A stretch of DNA of 64,000 nt from Chitinophagales bacterium (GTDB lineage Bacteria; Bacteroidota; Bacteroidia; Chitinophagales; Chitinophagaceae): positions 3,038,001-3,102,000 of the forward strand of contig JACJXQ010000008.1 in the NCBI GenBank assembly GCA_020636495.1. The letters run 5' to 3'. Shown here piece after piece: positions 26,808 to 35,382 of this stretch (positions are counted from its first letter, which is position 1; every line of letters starts with the position of its first letter). The notes below the pieces were generated by a model, which was given only the letters and a program-made list of their open reading frames with translations, ran no database searches and was not told the DNA's origin. The position numbers and the translations under genes were made by a program.

Positions 26808-28916
26808 TTGATTCTGTTGAGCATTACATCCTATGGTAGTGTAATAGATAGCCTGAAACATGTACTAAGCAGCCACGGCTCCCACGATACTACTAAGGTG
26901 AGCCTGATGTTACACATAAGTGTACAATACCAGAACATTAGTGCTGATTCTCAAAAAAAATATGCTGAAGACGCATATACGCTTGCTCAACAACTGGGTG
27001 ATGCATATATATTGAGTCGGTCACTTAACCAGATGGGGGCCGTTTTTTTTAACAATGGCAAATACGATAGCTCGATATATTATTATCAACAAGCGATCGA
27101 TGTCTGCGATGCAAACGGTATGGAGGACCAAAAGGTCTACGGCTATACAAACATAGGTAATGTGTACATGCGACTGGCCGACTACATAAGGGCACTGGCA
27201 TACTATGATACAGGTTTAACATATGCTGAAAAATATGATGACAACCGATCACGAGGAAGGATATTAAGCAATATCGGATCTATTTATTATGATCAGGGTG
27301 CCTATTCAAAAGCTTTGAATAATTTTCTTGAAGGACTGGAGATACACGAAGAAATGGACAATCAGCATGATATTGCTCTCTCGGTCCTAAACTTGAGTAA
27401 TGTATACTACCGCTTAAAAGATTACCCCAAAGCCAAACAATACATTGCCCGTGCAATGGATATGGCAAAAAAAACAACCGACAAGTGGTCTGTAATCTCA
27501 TGCCATACCACCTATGCAAGCATATTCAATGAAGAAAAAAAATACGACTCATCACTGCTCTGCCTGCAAGAAGCACTGGCTTTATCTTTAGATATCAATC
27601 AACCATATGTTACCAATCTTTTGAAAGGCAACATCGCAGAATGCTACCTGCATATGGGGCGACTGGACAGCGCTTATGTCCTGTATAAAGAGTCTATAAA
27701 GGTTTCAGAAAAATTGAAGGATATAGAGGGGATTGCTATTGCCAAAGGAGGTGTCGGACAGGTATTGGTAAAAAAAGGGCAGAAAGAATTAGGGCTAAGA
27801 TATATTGAAGAGGGGCTGGCGTTGATGGAAGAAGCCGGCATGAAACAGCAGGCATTGGAATTGGCAGAGATATTGGCTACTACCCATGAAGAAATGGGTA
27901 ATTACAAAAATGCGCTTAAGTATACTAAGTTAAAAGAAGCTTATGAAGATTCTCTCTCGCTTGATAAAGCAAAAAAAGAAGCAAGTAGCCTGCAGTTTGA
28001 ATATGAACTGGCAAAAAAAGAAGCACAGATAACCCTGCTCGAAAAGAATAATGCGTTGGAAGCGGGGAAAACAAAGCTTAACCGCATGTTGCTGGCAGCT
28101 GCACTTGTTGGCATGTTACTGGCGAGTATTATTGCATTCCAGTTTTTCAGAAACTTGAAACGTGCACGTATTACCAATGAACTGATATTGAAACAAAAAC
28201 AGGAAATAGAATCGCAGGCACGAAAACTTGAGGTACTGAACAATTTTAAAGATACTACTTTCTCGGTTTTATCGCACGACCTGCGTAGCCCCATCAACGC
28301 ACTCACCGGAACAATGTCTATGCTTGATGAGGGTATCATCACCCCGGGAGAATTTGCGTTATATAAACAGGAATTAAATAATAAGCTCCAATCAGTGACC
28401 CTGATGCTGGACAACTTGTTGCAGTGGGCAAAAATGCAGATGAAAGGTGAACACACGCTAGATCTGGAAAAAATAAATATTCGCAGAAAAACGTTGAAAG
28501 CATTTGCGGTATTAAAAGATGCTGCTGATCAGAAAAATATTAAACTGGTTGCGGAGGTACCTGAAAATCTATATGCTATGGCAGATAAGAACCAGGCAGA
28601 AATGGTGATGCGTAATCTTGTTTCAAACGCCATAAAATTCACTCCGGTAAACGGTACAGTTACCGTTGCAGCAGAAAAGAATGGTTCTATGGCTGCTATT
28701 AAGGTAATTGATACTGGTGTGGGGATGACCAAGGAACAAATAGATAAGCTATTTGACGGGACACCTAACCAAAGTACTCAGGGTACAGGTGGAGAAAAAG
28801 GTACCGGAATCGGCTTGCAATTGTCCTACAACTTTGTTCGTAACAATGGTGGCAACATTGTCGTAGAGAGTGAACCGGGCAGAGGAACTACGTTCCTGCT
28901 TACACTACCAGCCTAA
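26808..28916 (+). CDS. TPR-containing sensor histidine kinase (about 702 aa)
   Basis: Residues about 25-390 are seven or more tetratricopeptide repeats (SRSLNQMGAVFFNNGKYDSS, KVYGYTNIGNVYMRLADY and so on), probably periplasmic. A transmembrane helix (about 422-442) and coiled coil lead to a HisKA domain with His490 in VLSHDLRSP. The ATPase domain has N-box NLVSNAIKFTP and G-boxes DTGVGM and GTGIGLQL. It is an orthodox kinase without a receiver and without an adjacent regulator. The TTG start at 26808 leaves a short signal; the frame is open upstream to 26727, and an upstream non-ATG start (for example CTG at 26745) would give a better signal sequence. Confidence 0.88.
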   Translation: MILLSITSYGSVIDSLKHVLSSHGSHDTTKVSLMLHISVQYQNISADSQKKYAEDAYTLAQQLGDAYILSRSLNQMGAVFFNNGKYDSSIYYYQQAIDVCDANGMEDQKVYGYTNIGNVYMRLADYIRALAYYDTGLTYAEKYDDNRSRGRILSNIGSIYYDQGAYSKALNNFLEGLEIHEEMDNQHDIALSVLNLSNVYYRLKDYPKAKQYIARAMDMAKKTTDKWSVISCHTTYASIFNEEKKYDSSLLCLQEALALSLDINQPYVTNLLKGNIAECYLHMGRLDSAYVLYKESIKVSEKLKDIEGIAIAKGGVGQVLVKKGQKELGLRYIEEGLALMEEAGMKQQALELAEILATTHEEMGNYKNALKYTKLKEAYEDSLSLDKAKKEASSLQFEYELAKKEAQITLLEKNNALEAGKTKLNRMLLAAALVGMLLASIIAFQFFRNLKRARITNELILKQKQEIESQARKLEVLNNFKDTTFSVLSHDLRSPINALTGTMSMLDEGIITPGEFALYKQELNNKLQSVTLMLDNLLQWAKMQMKGEHTLDLEKINIRRKTLKAFAVLKDAADQKNIKLVAEVPENLYAMADKNQAEMVMRNLVSNAIKFTPVNGTVTVAAEKNGSMAAIKVIDTGVGMTKEQIDKLFDGTPNQSTQGTGGEKGTGIGLQLSYNFVRNNGGNIVVESEPGRGTTFLLTLPA

Positions 28917-28931
28917 CAGAAAATCTTAAAA

Positions 28932-29054
28932 GAAGTAAAGGCCCCTATTCGGGGCCCGGAAGCTTGGTCGGATGTGATGATTTTGTGCAGCTGTTTGGAT
29001 GTGATGATCTTTGGAGCTACCGGGTTATTTTTCTTCTCTTATCCCCGGATTTGT
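28932..29054 (-). ncRNA. Predicted small RNA (about 120 nt)
   Basis: A GTTA-repeat promoter (29060-29142) points into a 250-base stretch without ORFs between two converging genes. Downstream on the minus strand is a hairpin (28940-28945 with 28951-28956) followed by a U-rich tail, so a transcript of about 120 nt is expected. It contains two copies of ATCATCACATCC spaced 27 bases apart (plus-strand positions 28970-28981 and 28997-29008). It has no ATG-started ORF. The repeats could be duplicated antisense seeds. Confidence 0.6.
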
Positions 29055-29059
29055 TGATA

Positions 29060-29142
29060 CAAACTTACAACCCCTTAACACTTATGCGAAAAATATCACA
29101 TCCGTTAACTCTCTGTTTGCAATCTATTAACGAGTGATTAAC
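29060..29142 (-). promoter_or_regulatory. GTTA-repeat promoter of the predicted small RNA
   Basis: Four units at exact 11-bp spacing read on the minus strand as GTTAAT (29137-29142), GTTAAT (29126-29131), GCAAAC (29115-29120), GTTAAC (29104-29109). A spacer of 36 bp separates the last unit from a perfect TAAGTTTG -7 box (29060-29067). The element matches the promoters of the small secreted paralogs. Confidence 0.8.
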
Positions 29143-29169
29143 ATAAGTAAAGCCACAACAAATTGACGA

Positions 29170-30060
29170 TCAGGTTATTTTAACACTTGTCATAGTAAGC
29201 GAGCCCGCCAGTGCCTTGTCGTTAAAAAAGGTTGCTGATTCATTTTTTCTTTGCAAAGCAAGTACGTACAACAATGGGTAATAATGGTCAGGCGTTGGTA
29301 TAGCCAGCTTGGCTGACTTACTCAGCTTTTCATATTCTATCAAAGCTCGATGGTCACCATTACCAATCTTCTCTTTAAAAATGGTGTTCATCTCGTGTGC
29401 CCAGTCAAAACCATACTCTTCATTTATCCTGTTGAAGTCTCCACCGGGCAGCGCCATCATACCCAGATTGTGCACCATGTTGCCACTGGCCAGTATCAGC
29501 ACGCCTTTTTTACGCAAAGCCTGTAATTGTTTTGCAAGGTCATAATGATATTGCGGCTCCTTATAATAATCTATACTCAATTGTATCATGGGTATGTTGG
29601 CGTCAGGATACATTTGTCGTACCACGCTCCATGCGCCATGATCAAGCCCCCAGTCATGATCCATACCCACATTAGTACTTGTAATGAGTTTTGCCGTTTC
29701 GGCTGCCACTGCAGGACTACCCGGTGCCGGGTACTCTACATCAAACAAAGCTTCAGGGAAACCACCAAAGTCATGTATGGTTTTTGGGTGCTCCATGGCT
29801 GTAACATGGGTACCACGCGTCAGCCAGTGTGCTGATACTATCAGCACTGCTTTGGGTACCGGTATCTCACCAGCCATTTTCTTCCACCTGCGCGAGAATT
29901 CATTATCTTCAATTGCGTTCATAGGCGAACCGTGCCCTACAAACAATACAGGCATATACTCCTCCTGCTCTTTCAGCTCATCTGTAAATCTTTTGAATCC
30001 TGATAGTGTACTCATAGCCGCGGCTCCCGCCAATAATGTGATAAAATCTTTCCTTTTCAT
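29170..30060 (-). CDS. ygiD: LigB-type extradiol dioxygenase, YgiD/DODA family (296 aa)
   Basis: The catalytic domain matches the 4,5-DOPA dioxygenase extradiol family, which opens catechol rings with a non-haem metal. The motifs are VLFVGHGSPMNAI, VSAHW, HDFGGFP, DHGAWSVVRQMYP, GNMVHNLG and TPDHYYPLLY, containing the expected metal-binding His residues. The natural substrate in bacteria is uncertain. An N-terminal extension of about 34 residues (KRKDFITLLAGAAAMSTLSG) resembles a Tat-type or Sec leader, so export is possible, although only one Arg is present. It is a monocistronic gene. Confidence 0.88.
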   Translation of the reverse strand: MKRKDFITLLAGAAAMSTLSGFKRFTDELKEQEEYMPVLFVGHGSPMNAIEDNEFSRRWKKMAGEIPVPKAVLIVSAHWLTRGTHVTAMEHPKTIHDFGGFPEALFDVEYPAPGSPAVAAETAKLITSTNVGMDHDWGLDHGAWSVVRQMYPDANIPMIQLSIDYYKEPQYHYDLAKQLQALRKKGVLILASGNMVHNLGMMALPGGDFNRINEEYGFDWAHEMNTIFKEKIGNGDHRALIEYEKLSKSAKLAIPTPDHYYPLLYVLALQRKNESATFFNDKALAGSLTMTSVKIT

Positions 30061-30139
30061 CGGAATTAATACTTATCACAAAGTTCATCATAATTATTGA
30101 CAGCTACTATCACACTAAACTATAGCATCATAAATGTAC

Positions 30140-31009
30140 CTACATTAATAGTTTATTCCACGTCTGCCGGTCTACAATCCCGTTGCCTGTCAGTCCGTTA
30201 GCTTGTTGAAATTTTACAACGGCTGTTTCTGTATTCTTACCAAAATATCCGTCTGGCTCGTCGGCTATAAAACCCTTTGTTTTCAGTACGTCCTGCATAT
30301 CATATACTACGTATGACCGTGGGAATCCATTCATAACTGTAAACCCGGGCAGTGTACTATTCAGCATCTCTAACAGCGAACCATTAAATACATCCTGGTC
30401 CAGGTGCGCATAAGGATCGTTACCCGTTCCGTTCTCACCGAAATGCGTTTGCCAGAAAGTGGCACTACTCCACGGTTTGGGTATAGCTCCTTTACCATTC
30501 AGGTTTACGATCCACGCCATATGCTGTTTAAAGTACTCATTATCTACATTGCTACACTGTGGAAAAACATAGGTATTCCAGAAGTTAACTGCAGTGTAGA
30601 TAATAGGCTGAACATTAAGTGCGTGTTCTACAGCCGTCATAAATGCTTTGATCTGGGTAAGTCTTTTAGCAGGTGTTAATTGGCTCCACTGCTCCCCCTT
30701 ACTTGATTGAGCCCACTCTATATCTACAACTGGAGGAAAAACTCCAACCCTGCTTACTTTTTTATATTGACTTATGAAATTATCTGCTTGTTGCAGGGGA
30801 TCTGAAAAAGGCCTCAGGAAATGATAGGCACCACATATCAACCCCGCATCCCGGCTTAGTTGCCAGTTGCTGGCAAACTGTCCGTCCTGTATCGTGGCTC
30901 CTTCTGATGCTTTAATAAAGTTGAAGTATAACCTGTTCTTCCAGGACATATCGCGCAACACCTGCGCATTTATTGTATTATGATGTGATATATCTAATCC
31001 ATTCAGCAT
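30140..31009 (-). CDS. GH25 lysozyme with peptidoglycan-binding domain (289 aa)
   Basis: Residues 1-200 are a glycoside hydrolase 25 muramidase, with GLDISHHN at the N-terminus, KASEGAT, YHF and the catalytic DxE pair in PPVVDIEW. Residues about 225-289 are a PG_binding_1 domain (VYDMQDVLKTKGF...DGYFGKNTETAVVKFQ...). There is no signal peptide, as is usual for phage endolysins. It lies 11 bases downstream of a membrane-protein gene, so the two form a unit that could release particles: a lysin plus a possible holin or export partner. It is physically separate from the other virion loci. Confidence 0.88.
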   Translation of the reverse strand: MLNGLDISHHNTINAQVLRDMSWKNRLYFNFIKASEGATIQDGQFASNWQLSRDAGLICGAYHFLRPFSDPLQQADNFISQYKKVSRVGVFPPVVDIEWAQSSKGEQWSQLTPAKRLTQIKAFMTAVEHALNVQPIIYTAVNFWNTYVFPQCSNVDNEYFKQHMAWIVNLNGKGAIPKPWSSATFWQTHFGENGTGNDPYAHLDQDVFNGSLLEMLNSTLPGFTVMNGFPRSYVVYDMQDVLKTKGFIADEPDGYFGKNTETAVVKFQQANGLTGNGIVDRQTWNKLLM

Positions 31010-31020
31010 AACGATATGGT

Positions 31021-32004
31021 TTATTGTTCAAAATCTGTTGTGTTCCTCTCTACCTCCTCCTCTTGTGGAGCCACTGTATTACCTCCTGCTACCCTGTTAA
31101 CAGTACTGTCAGCACCCGGTTGTTGTTTAAGACTTCTGTTTGGTGTAACACCATTTTCTGTAGCCTTTATACCCAGATAAGTAGCAGAACTGATACCTAA
31201 CAAGGCTAATTGCCATTCCGAAAAGTCAATAAAAGGATATTTGCGTGCTGCAAAGTTCATTGCGAAAAAGCTAACGAAACCTATCCCGAATACAACGTTG
31301 AATATCAAAGACTGAAACCTGTGTACGCAAAGCCCGGAACCATCTGTCAACAGATCTCTGAAGAAAGAGCGCTGAGATGAAGCTTCATCTTGTTTTCTGC
31401 TCCCCATAGCAACATTATTATCCTGAAGGTCTTTCTGGTCCAATATCCTTCCGCCAAGGTGAACGGTAGCACCCAAGCCTAACAGGGTAATACAAGTAAT
31501 ATTGAATGGTAAAAGGTCCCATGTTTTGATAAAGAAAAGGACAAAACACACTACTATGATCATTGTCCACCAATACAGTTGAGAACGGGAATAACTGTAC
31601 GGCCTTTCCACCACCGGCAATGGAGCACCGCTCGCGTCTGTACCATGATCACGCAGCATTGCTGTTTTTAACACCACGTAAAAGGAAATGATCACAATAG
31701 TCAACACAAGTAATGACATAATAAACGGATGAATGGTCCAGGGCTTACCACCTATCCTCCATTCATTTTTGTATATCGTACCCAACGGATCGGCCTTAGC
31801 CCGTGCTACTGCGGATGAATCATAATAAGTATCAATAGCTGCTGCTGCTTTCAGTGCTGCAATGCTATCATACATACGCTGCAGAGAGTCTGACATTACC
31901 GCGGTTCTGTTGTACAACTCCCGTAAGCTATCAGATGTATCTGCCTTAGTACTAATATTGAATAAACACAGTAAGAACATGCATATGAGGGTGATCTTTT
32001 TCAT
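31021..32004 (-). CDS. Polytopic membrane protein paired with lysozyme (327 aa)
   Basis: A Sec signal (cleavage near TKA, residues 19-21) is followed by a coiled-coil segment (SLRELYNRTAVMSDSLQRMYDSI). About five transmembrane helices follow (near 95-115, 143-160, 166-185, 235-255, 263-282). The C-terminus is hydrophilic and acidic. The gene sits directly upstream of the GH25 lysozyme on the same strand. No known family is recognised. It may act as holin-like pore or lysozyme export factor, or simply as an envelope protein. A weak TTTG-containing box lies at about 32032-32040. Confidence 0.6.
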   Translation of the reverse strand: MKKITLICMFLLCLFNISTKADTSDSLRELYNRTAVMSDSLQRMYDSIAALKAAAAIDTYYDSSAVARAKADPLGTIYKNEWRIGGKPWTIHPFIMSLLVLTIVIISFYVVLKTAMLRDHGTDASGAPLPVVERPYSYSRSQLYWWTMIIVVCFVLFFIKTWDLLPFNITCITLLGLGATVHLGGRILDQKDLQDNNVAMGSRKQDEASSQRSFFRDLLTDGSGLCVHRFQSLIFNVVFGIGFVSFFAMNFAARKYPFIDFSEWQLALLGISSATYLGIKATENGVTPNRSLKQQPGADSTVNRVAGGNTVAPQEEEVERNTTDFEQ

Positions 32005-32134
32005 AGTTTAGTTTTGAAAATGAGCTTTCAACAAAGTTTAAAAATTAAAATCAATTTTCATACGTGAAAAACACCCTGTTTAAACTGATTATAAATTCAC
32101 ACCCCGCATTTATTATCTTCGATAAAATGTTATT

Positions 32135-32677
32135 ATGAAAAAGCTGTTTTTCTTATTGACCTTATTGGCAAATGCCTTTAGCCTATACGCGCAATCATAC
32201 CTTTCCCCTACTCCTGTCGACGAGGGTTCTTACGAACTAACCAGCAGCATTTCCGGCACATGGAAGATCGAAAAATACCACAACGCCGGACAGGCCTACA
32301 CTATAATGGCAGACCCAAATAAAAAAGGACAGTTACATATTGTGCATGGGTTTGGTACTATGACGCCGGCAATCGTCAGTAAAGTAAATAACAACCTGTT
32401 TCTTAGCCTCTACGAAGTTGGCGGGCCGGAACAGCCTGAAGGCTTTTATATCTTTTTGCTTGAGATGTTAAGTGAAACCAATGTCAGGTTGGTACCATTG
32501 AGATACGACCTGCAGATACCGGAAGGTCAGACATTGGCACAGTACCTATCGCAACCCGGGCTCGACCTGCAAAGCATTTTACAACCTCATGCAATTAACC
32601 TGGCCAATAAGTATTTTACAGTAAAACGCCCGTTAGACACTACAGGTCGCAAGATCAATATCGTAAGTAAGAAATAA
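32135..32677 (+). CDS. Secreted hypothetical protein (180 aa)
   Basis: A Sec signal peptide ending at YAQ (residues 18-20) is followed by a compact beta-rich domain (SISGTWKIEKYHN..., QLHIVHGFGTM, NLFLSLYEVGGPEQPEG). The end of the protein is a helical segment. The protein is probably periplasmic or secreted. No T9SS domain or catalytic motif is visible and the family is unknown. Confidence 0.7.
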   Translation: MKKLFFLLTLLANAFSLYAQSYLSPTPVDEGSYELTSSISGTWKIEKYHNAGQAYTIMADPNKKGQLHIVHGFGTMTPAIVSKVNNNLFLSLYEVGGPEQPEGFYIFLLEMLSETNVRLVPLRYDLQIPEGQTLAQYLSQPGLDLQSILQPHAINLANKYFTVKRPLDTTGRKINIVSKK

Positions 32678-32704
32678 AAAAACCTCCCGTAAAAGAACGG
32701 GAGG
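32676..32704 (-). terminator. Terminator of the 32734 gene
   Basis: An 8-bp stem (32683-32690 with 32697-32704) is followed on the minus strand by a U-run (32676-32682). Confidence 0.8.
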
Positions 32705-32733
32705 AAATCAACCAGTGTACTAAAAAAAACAAC

Positions 32734-33297
32734 TTATTCCTGGGTAGCGGTATATACAACATTCATGCTGTAGGTGCCCGCAGGCAGGTTGAAACCCGGG
32801 GTGCATTTGTATACCACCGAAAAAGTCTGGTTACCACCATTACTGCCGTCTACCAACAGGTCCTGGTTGCTATGCGATAATGAAGCAAAATTTGATGTGC
32901 TGAAGGGCGCTTTTACACTACCACCGGTATTATTGGCTGTCACTTTCAGCCATAGCGCATCTGTAGGCATGTCATTCAGAGACTGATTGCCATTACCTTC
33001 GTACGCAAAGGTATTGGCATCGCACCTTACGGCTACTTTAAATGTTCTGTTGGAACGTACCCTCAATTGTTGACTGGCTGATGTAACCCCATTGGTATAA
33101 TCATTCGGGGTCTTAAAACTCATAATCGCATCCTGGCCAGAACCGTCACCTGTTGTCATGTAAGAGATATCAATACCATTGCTCAATGCAAGTACCGCTG
33201 CATGGTTTGCACCACTGCTGCTGTTAGCTTCGTTTTGAGCTATCACTGCTGTATATACCAGCATGCAAAGCGGAATGAGCATTAAGATCTTCTTCAT
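32734..33297 (-). CDS. Small secreted protein, paralog 1 of the 32-37 kb family (187 aa)
   Basis: The start at 33297 is chosen because it begins a Sec signal peptide (MKKILMLIPLCMLVYTAVIAQ). The mature domain of about 165 residues shares with the three neighbours the motifs LALSNGIDISY, NDYTNGVTSASQQLRVRSN, VAVRCDAN, LWLKVTANNTGGS, SNQDLLV, GGNQTFSVVYK and the C-terminal AGTYSMNVVYTATQE. It is the most divergent member. The pattern is that of a single beta-sandwich, fimbrial- or coat-like domain of unknown function. It has a GTTA-repeat promoter. Confidence 0.8.
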   Translation of the reverse strand: MKKILMLIPLCMLVYTAVIAQNEANSSSGANHAAVLALSNGIDISYMTTGDGSGQDAIMSFKTPNDYTNGVTSASQQLRVRSNRTFKVAVRCDANTFAYEGNGNQSLNDMPTDALWLKVTANNTGGSVKAPFSTSNFASLSHSNQDLLVDGSNGGNQTFSVVYKCTPGFNLPAGTYSMNVVYTATQE

Positions 33298-33350
33298 AAG
33301 TGTGGCAATTGTTATCGGTTTGTTTCCGGTTTGTTGTCCGTTTGTTAACA

Positions 33351-33433
33351 CAAATATAGTCGTCGAAAAAACCGCTGGCATTTTTCACCGGCTTGTTAAC
33401 TACCCGTTTACAAGTCGTTAACGAGCCATTAAC
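33351..33433 (-). promoter_or_regulatory. GTTA-repeat promoter of paralog 1
   Basis: Minus-strand units GTTAAT (33428-33433), GTTAAC (33417-33422), GTAAAC (33406-33411), GTTAAC (33395-33400) are 11 bp apart. A 36-bp spacer leads to TATATTTG (33351-33358). Confidence 0.8.
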
Positions 33434-33457
33434 AAACCACACTTATGTCACTGACAC

Positions 33458-33492
33458 AAAAAAGCCCCTGCGGTTGTTCCGCAAGGGCTTAA
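33458..33492 (-). terminator. Terminator of paralog 2
   Basis: A 12-bp stem (AAGCCCCTGCGG with its near-complement) is followed on the minus strand by a U-run at 33458-33463. Confidence 0.8.
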
Positions 33493-33514
33493 AATCGATA
33501 TTAACGATGAAAAA

Positions 33515-34078
33515 TTATTCCTGGGTAGCAGTGTACACTACGTCAACCGCGTAAGTACCTGCAGGGTAAGCGAAACCTGGAGTAGCTTTATACTTTACAC
33601 TGAAAGTCTGGTTGCCACCACGGTCAGCCGCTGTGATCAGGTCCTGGTTAGAAGCTGTCAGCGTAGAGTAAGCAGTTGAAGAGAACGGGCTGGCTATTGA
33701 ACCACCTGTACCGTTGGCTGTTACTTTTACTGCCAGAACACCACTTACTGGCATTGTTGGAGCCGGGGTAGTGTTACCTGTGTATGAGAAGTTTGTAGCG
33801 TTAGCTTTAACAGCTACTGAGAAATTCTTGTTAGAACGTACTTTCAGTTCCTGTGCATCACTTTCAACACCGTTAGCGTAGTCGTTAACTGTTGTGAAAG
33901 GGATAGTCACGTCAGCACCTGTTGCAGAGCTGTTACCTGTGAAAGTGATCTCGATCGCGTTGCTCAGAGACAGTTGAACTGTTTGAGAAGCAGAAGAAGA
34001 CTGGTTAGCCTGGTTTTGAGCATTAGCTGCGAAACCGATTGAAGTAAGGAACGATGCGAATAATACTATCTTTTTCAT
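33515..34078 (-). CDS. Small secreted protein, paralog 2 (187 aa)
   Basis: The start at 34078 gives a signal peptide (MKKIVLFASFLTSIGFAANAQ). The remaining domain is almost identical to paralogs 3 and 4 over about 135 residues (from NAIEITFTGNSS to the end YTATQE). The earlier ATG at 34219 lies inside the promoter and is rejected. The protein has no Cys and is rich in Thr, Ala, Ser and Asn, typical for a secreted polymerising subunit or a surface matrix protein, but this is inference. DNA identity to paralogs 3 and 4 is very high while signal peptides and leaders differ. Confidence 0.82.
   Translation of the reverse strand: MKKIVLFASFLTSIGFAANAQNQANQSSSASQTVQLSLSNAIEITFTGNSSATGADVTIPFTTVNDYANGVESDAQELKVRSNKNFSVAVKANATNFSYTGNTTPAPTMPVSGVLAVKVTANGTGGSIASPFSSTAYSTLTASNQDLITAADRGGNQTFSVKYKATPGFAYPAGTYAVDVVYTATQE
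33516..33985 (-). repeat. Near-identical repeat, copy 1 of 3
   Basis: The coding DNA of paralog 2 from the stop region up to the ...NAIEITF codons is nearly identical to 35384-35830 and 36225-36660, with only scattered single-base differences, several at third positions. Confidence 0.85.
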
Positions 34079-34134
34079 TTTGTTTGTTGTTTGATTGTTT
34101 TTGTTTGTTTTGTTTGTTCGTTGTTTTGTTGATA

Positions 34135-34217
34135 CAAAGATGCGATGTCCAACTACATTGGAGAAATTTTCGCCCCCGGTTAACGGTGGGTTAGCAAGCG
34201 GGTAACCACCCGTTAAC
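34135..34217 (-). promoter_or_regulatory. GTTA-repeat promoter of paralog 2
   Basis: Units GTTAAC (34212-34217), GTTACC (34201-34206), GCTAAC (34190-34195), GTTAAC (34179-34184) are 11 bp apart. The spacer is 36 bp to CATCTTTG (34135-34142). A leader of about 50 bases rich in AACAAAC leads to the ATG. Confidence 0.8.
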
Positions 34218-34280
34218 AAATGCCCGACACTATGATTATGGGGCGTATTCCTTTACTTTTGCCCATAAACACAAGAAACA

Positions 34281-35327
34281 TTGAGAGCAGACTTTTCAGA
34301 TACAGTTATAGACGGCCTTGCTACCCACTACGTAGGCAACAAACACTCGGATGACACATTTTTCTATGCGGAAGAACTGGTTGCGATTGAGGATAATGAA
34401 CTGGAGGAACAATTGCTTCATTACTTCACGGCACCTTTCAGGGATATTGAAGAGTATTACAGGTTCCACCATGAAAGTGATATAAACCTGAACACCGTCA
34501 TGCACTTTGCGCAAAAAGTATTTGAAGACCCCGCCACACTCCTTGAACACTCCGTAAATATCGCCAAACACCTGTACGAGATATCAGATTCACCCAACAT
34601 TAAAAGCGGTGAGCTGCACATAACCTATCTCTCAGGTATTCATATGAATGGCCAAAGCATTGAGGCCATCGGAATATATAAAACAGAGCACAGGGATGTA
34701 TTCATTAACCTGGACAAAAAATTCTCTGGTTATCAGATCAATATGCAGGAAGGCATACATGTTGACAAAATGGATAAAGGGTGTATCATATATAATACAA
34801 ATGACGGCATTATATTGTCTGCTATAGACAAGACCAATAAAAAGAACGAGGCTCAGTACTGGAAAGATAAATTCCTGAAAATAATAGCTACTGCTGATGA
34901 ATACCATTATACCACCGACTATCTCACGGCAACCAAAGAATTCATTACCAAACAGATACCCCAGGAATATGAGGTAACCAAAGCCCAGCAGGTCGACTAC
35001 TTGAACAAGTCCATTAATTTTTTTAAAAACAACAACGAATTTGACGAACGAGCCTTTGCCAGCGAAGTATTTGAAGACAAGGAACTCATCAATTCTTTTT
35101 CCAGCTATAAAAGAGATTATGAACAACAATATGAAAAGGAACTGGGCACTGACTTTGCGATATCAGAATATGCTGTTAAGAGGTCAGCCCGGGTGTTCAA
35201 AAGCGTCATCAAGCTGGACAAGAACTTTCACGTTTATGTTCATGGCGACCGAGACCTGATAGAAAAAGGTTACGACGAGGCAGTCGGCAAGCATTATTAC
35301 AAAATATACTTTGACAATGAAACATAA
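34281..35327 (+). CDS. 37-kDa nucleoid-associated protein, NdpA family (348 aa)
   Basis: The length and features match the NA37/NdpA family (PF04245), proteins of the nucleoid whose molecular role is poorly known. They include LEEQLLHYFTAPF, an acidic FFYAEELVAI, SGELHITYLSGI, IGIYKTEHRDVFI, DKGCIIYNT and a Lys/Glu-rich C-terminal half. The start is TTG at 34281. The gene is inserted between paralogs 2 and 3 on the opposite strand and ends at a strong terminator. It is cytoplasmic and unrelated to its secreted neighbours. Confidence 0.85.
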   Translation: MRADFSDTVIDGLATHYVGNKHSDDTFFYAEELVAIEDNELEEQLLHYFTAPFRDIEEYYRFHHESDINLNTVMHFAQKVFEDPATLLEHSVNIAKHLYEISDSPNIKSGELHITYLSGIHMNGQSIEAIGIYKTEHRDVFINLDKKFSGYQINMQEGIHVDKMDKGCIIYNTNDGIILSAIDKTNKKNEAQYWKDKFLKIIATADEYHYTTDYLTATKEFITKQIPQEYEVTKAQQVDYLNKSINFFKNNNEFDERAFASEVFEDKELINSFSSYKRDYEQQYEKELGTDFAISEYAVKRSARVFKSVIKLDKNFHVYVHGDRDLIEKGYDEAVGKHYYKIYFDNET

Positions 35328-35359
35328 GAAAGGAGCCTTACGGGGCTCCTTTCTTTTTT
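35326..35359 (+). terminator. Terminator of the nucleoid protein gene (copy A)
   Basis: The hairpin AAAGGAGCC-TTACG-GGGCTCCTTT is followed by CTTTTTT. The identical hairpin occurs at 36175-36199, next to paralog 4, which shows that the terminator was copied along with a paralog. Confidence 0.85.
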
Positions 35360-35382
35360 AATTATTACGAGAGAGACAAAAC

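Noticed and set aside
28970..29008. GGATGTGATGAT pair as a minisatellite
   Set aside because: Only two copies exist; they fit better as repeated elements of the predicted small RNA.
28917..29169. A short protein in the small-RNA region
   Set aside because: No ATG- or GTG-started frame longer than a few codons on the minus strand; composition is not coding-like.
33298..34219. Longer N-termini of paralogs 1, 2 and 4 (starts at 33381, 34219, 36964)
   Set aside because: The upstream codons lie in promoter or leader DNA; the internal Met gives proper signal peptides in all copies.
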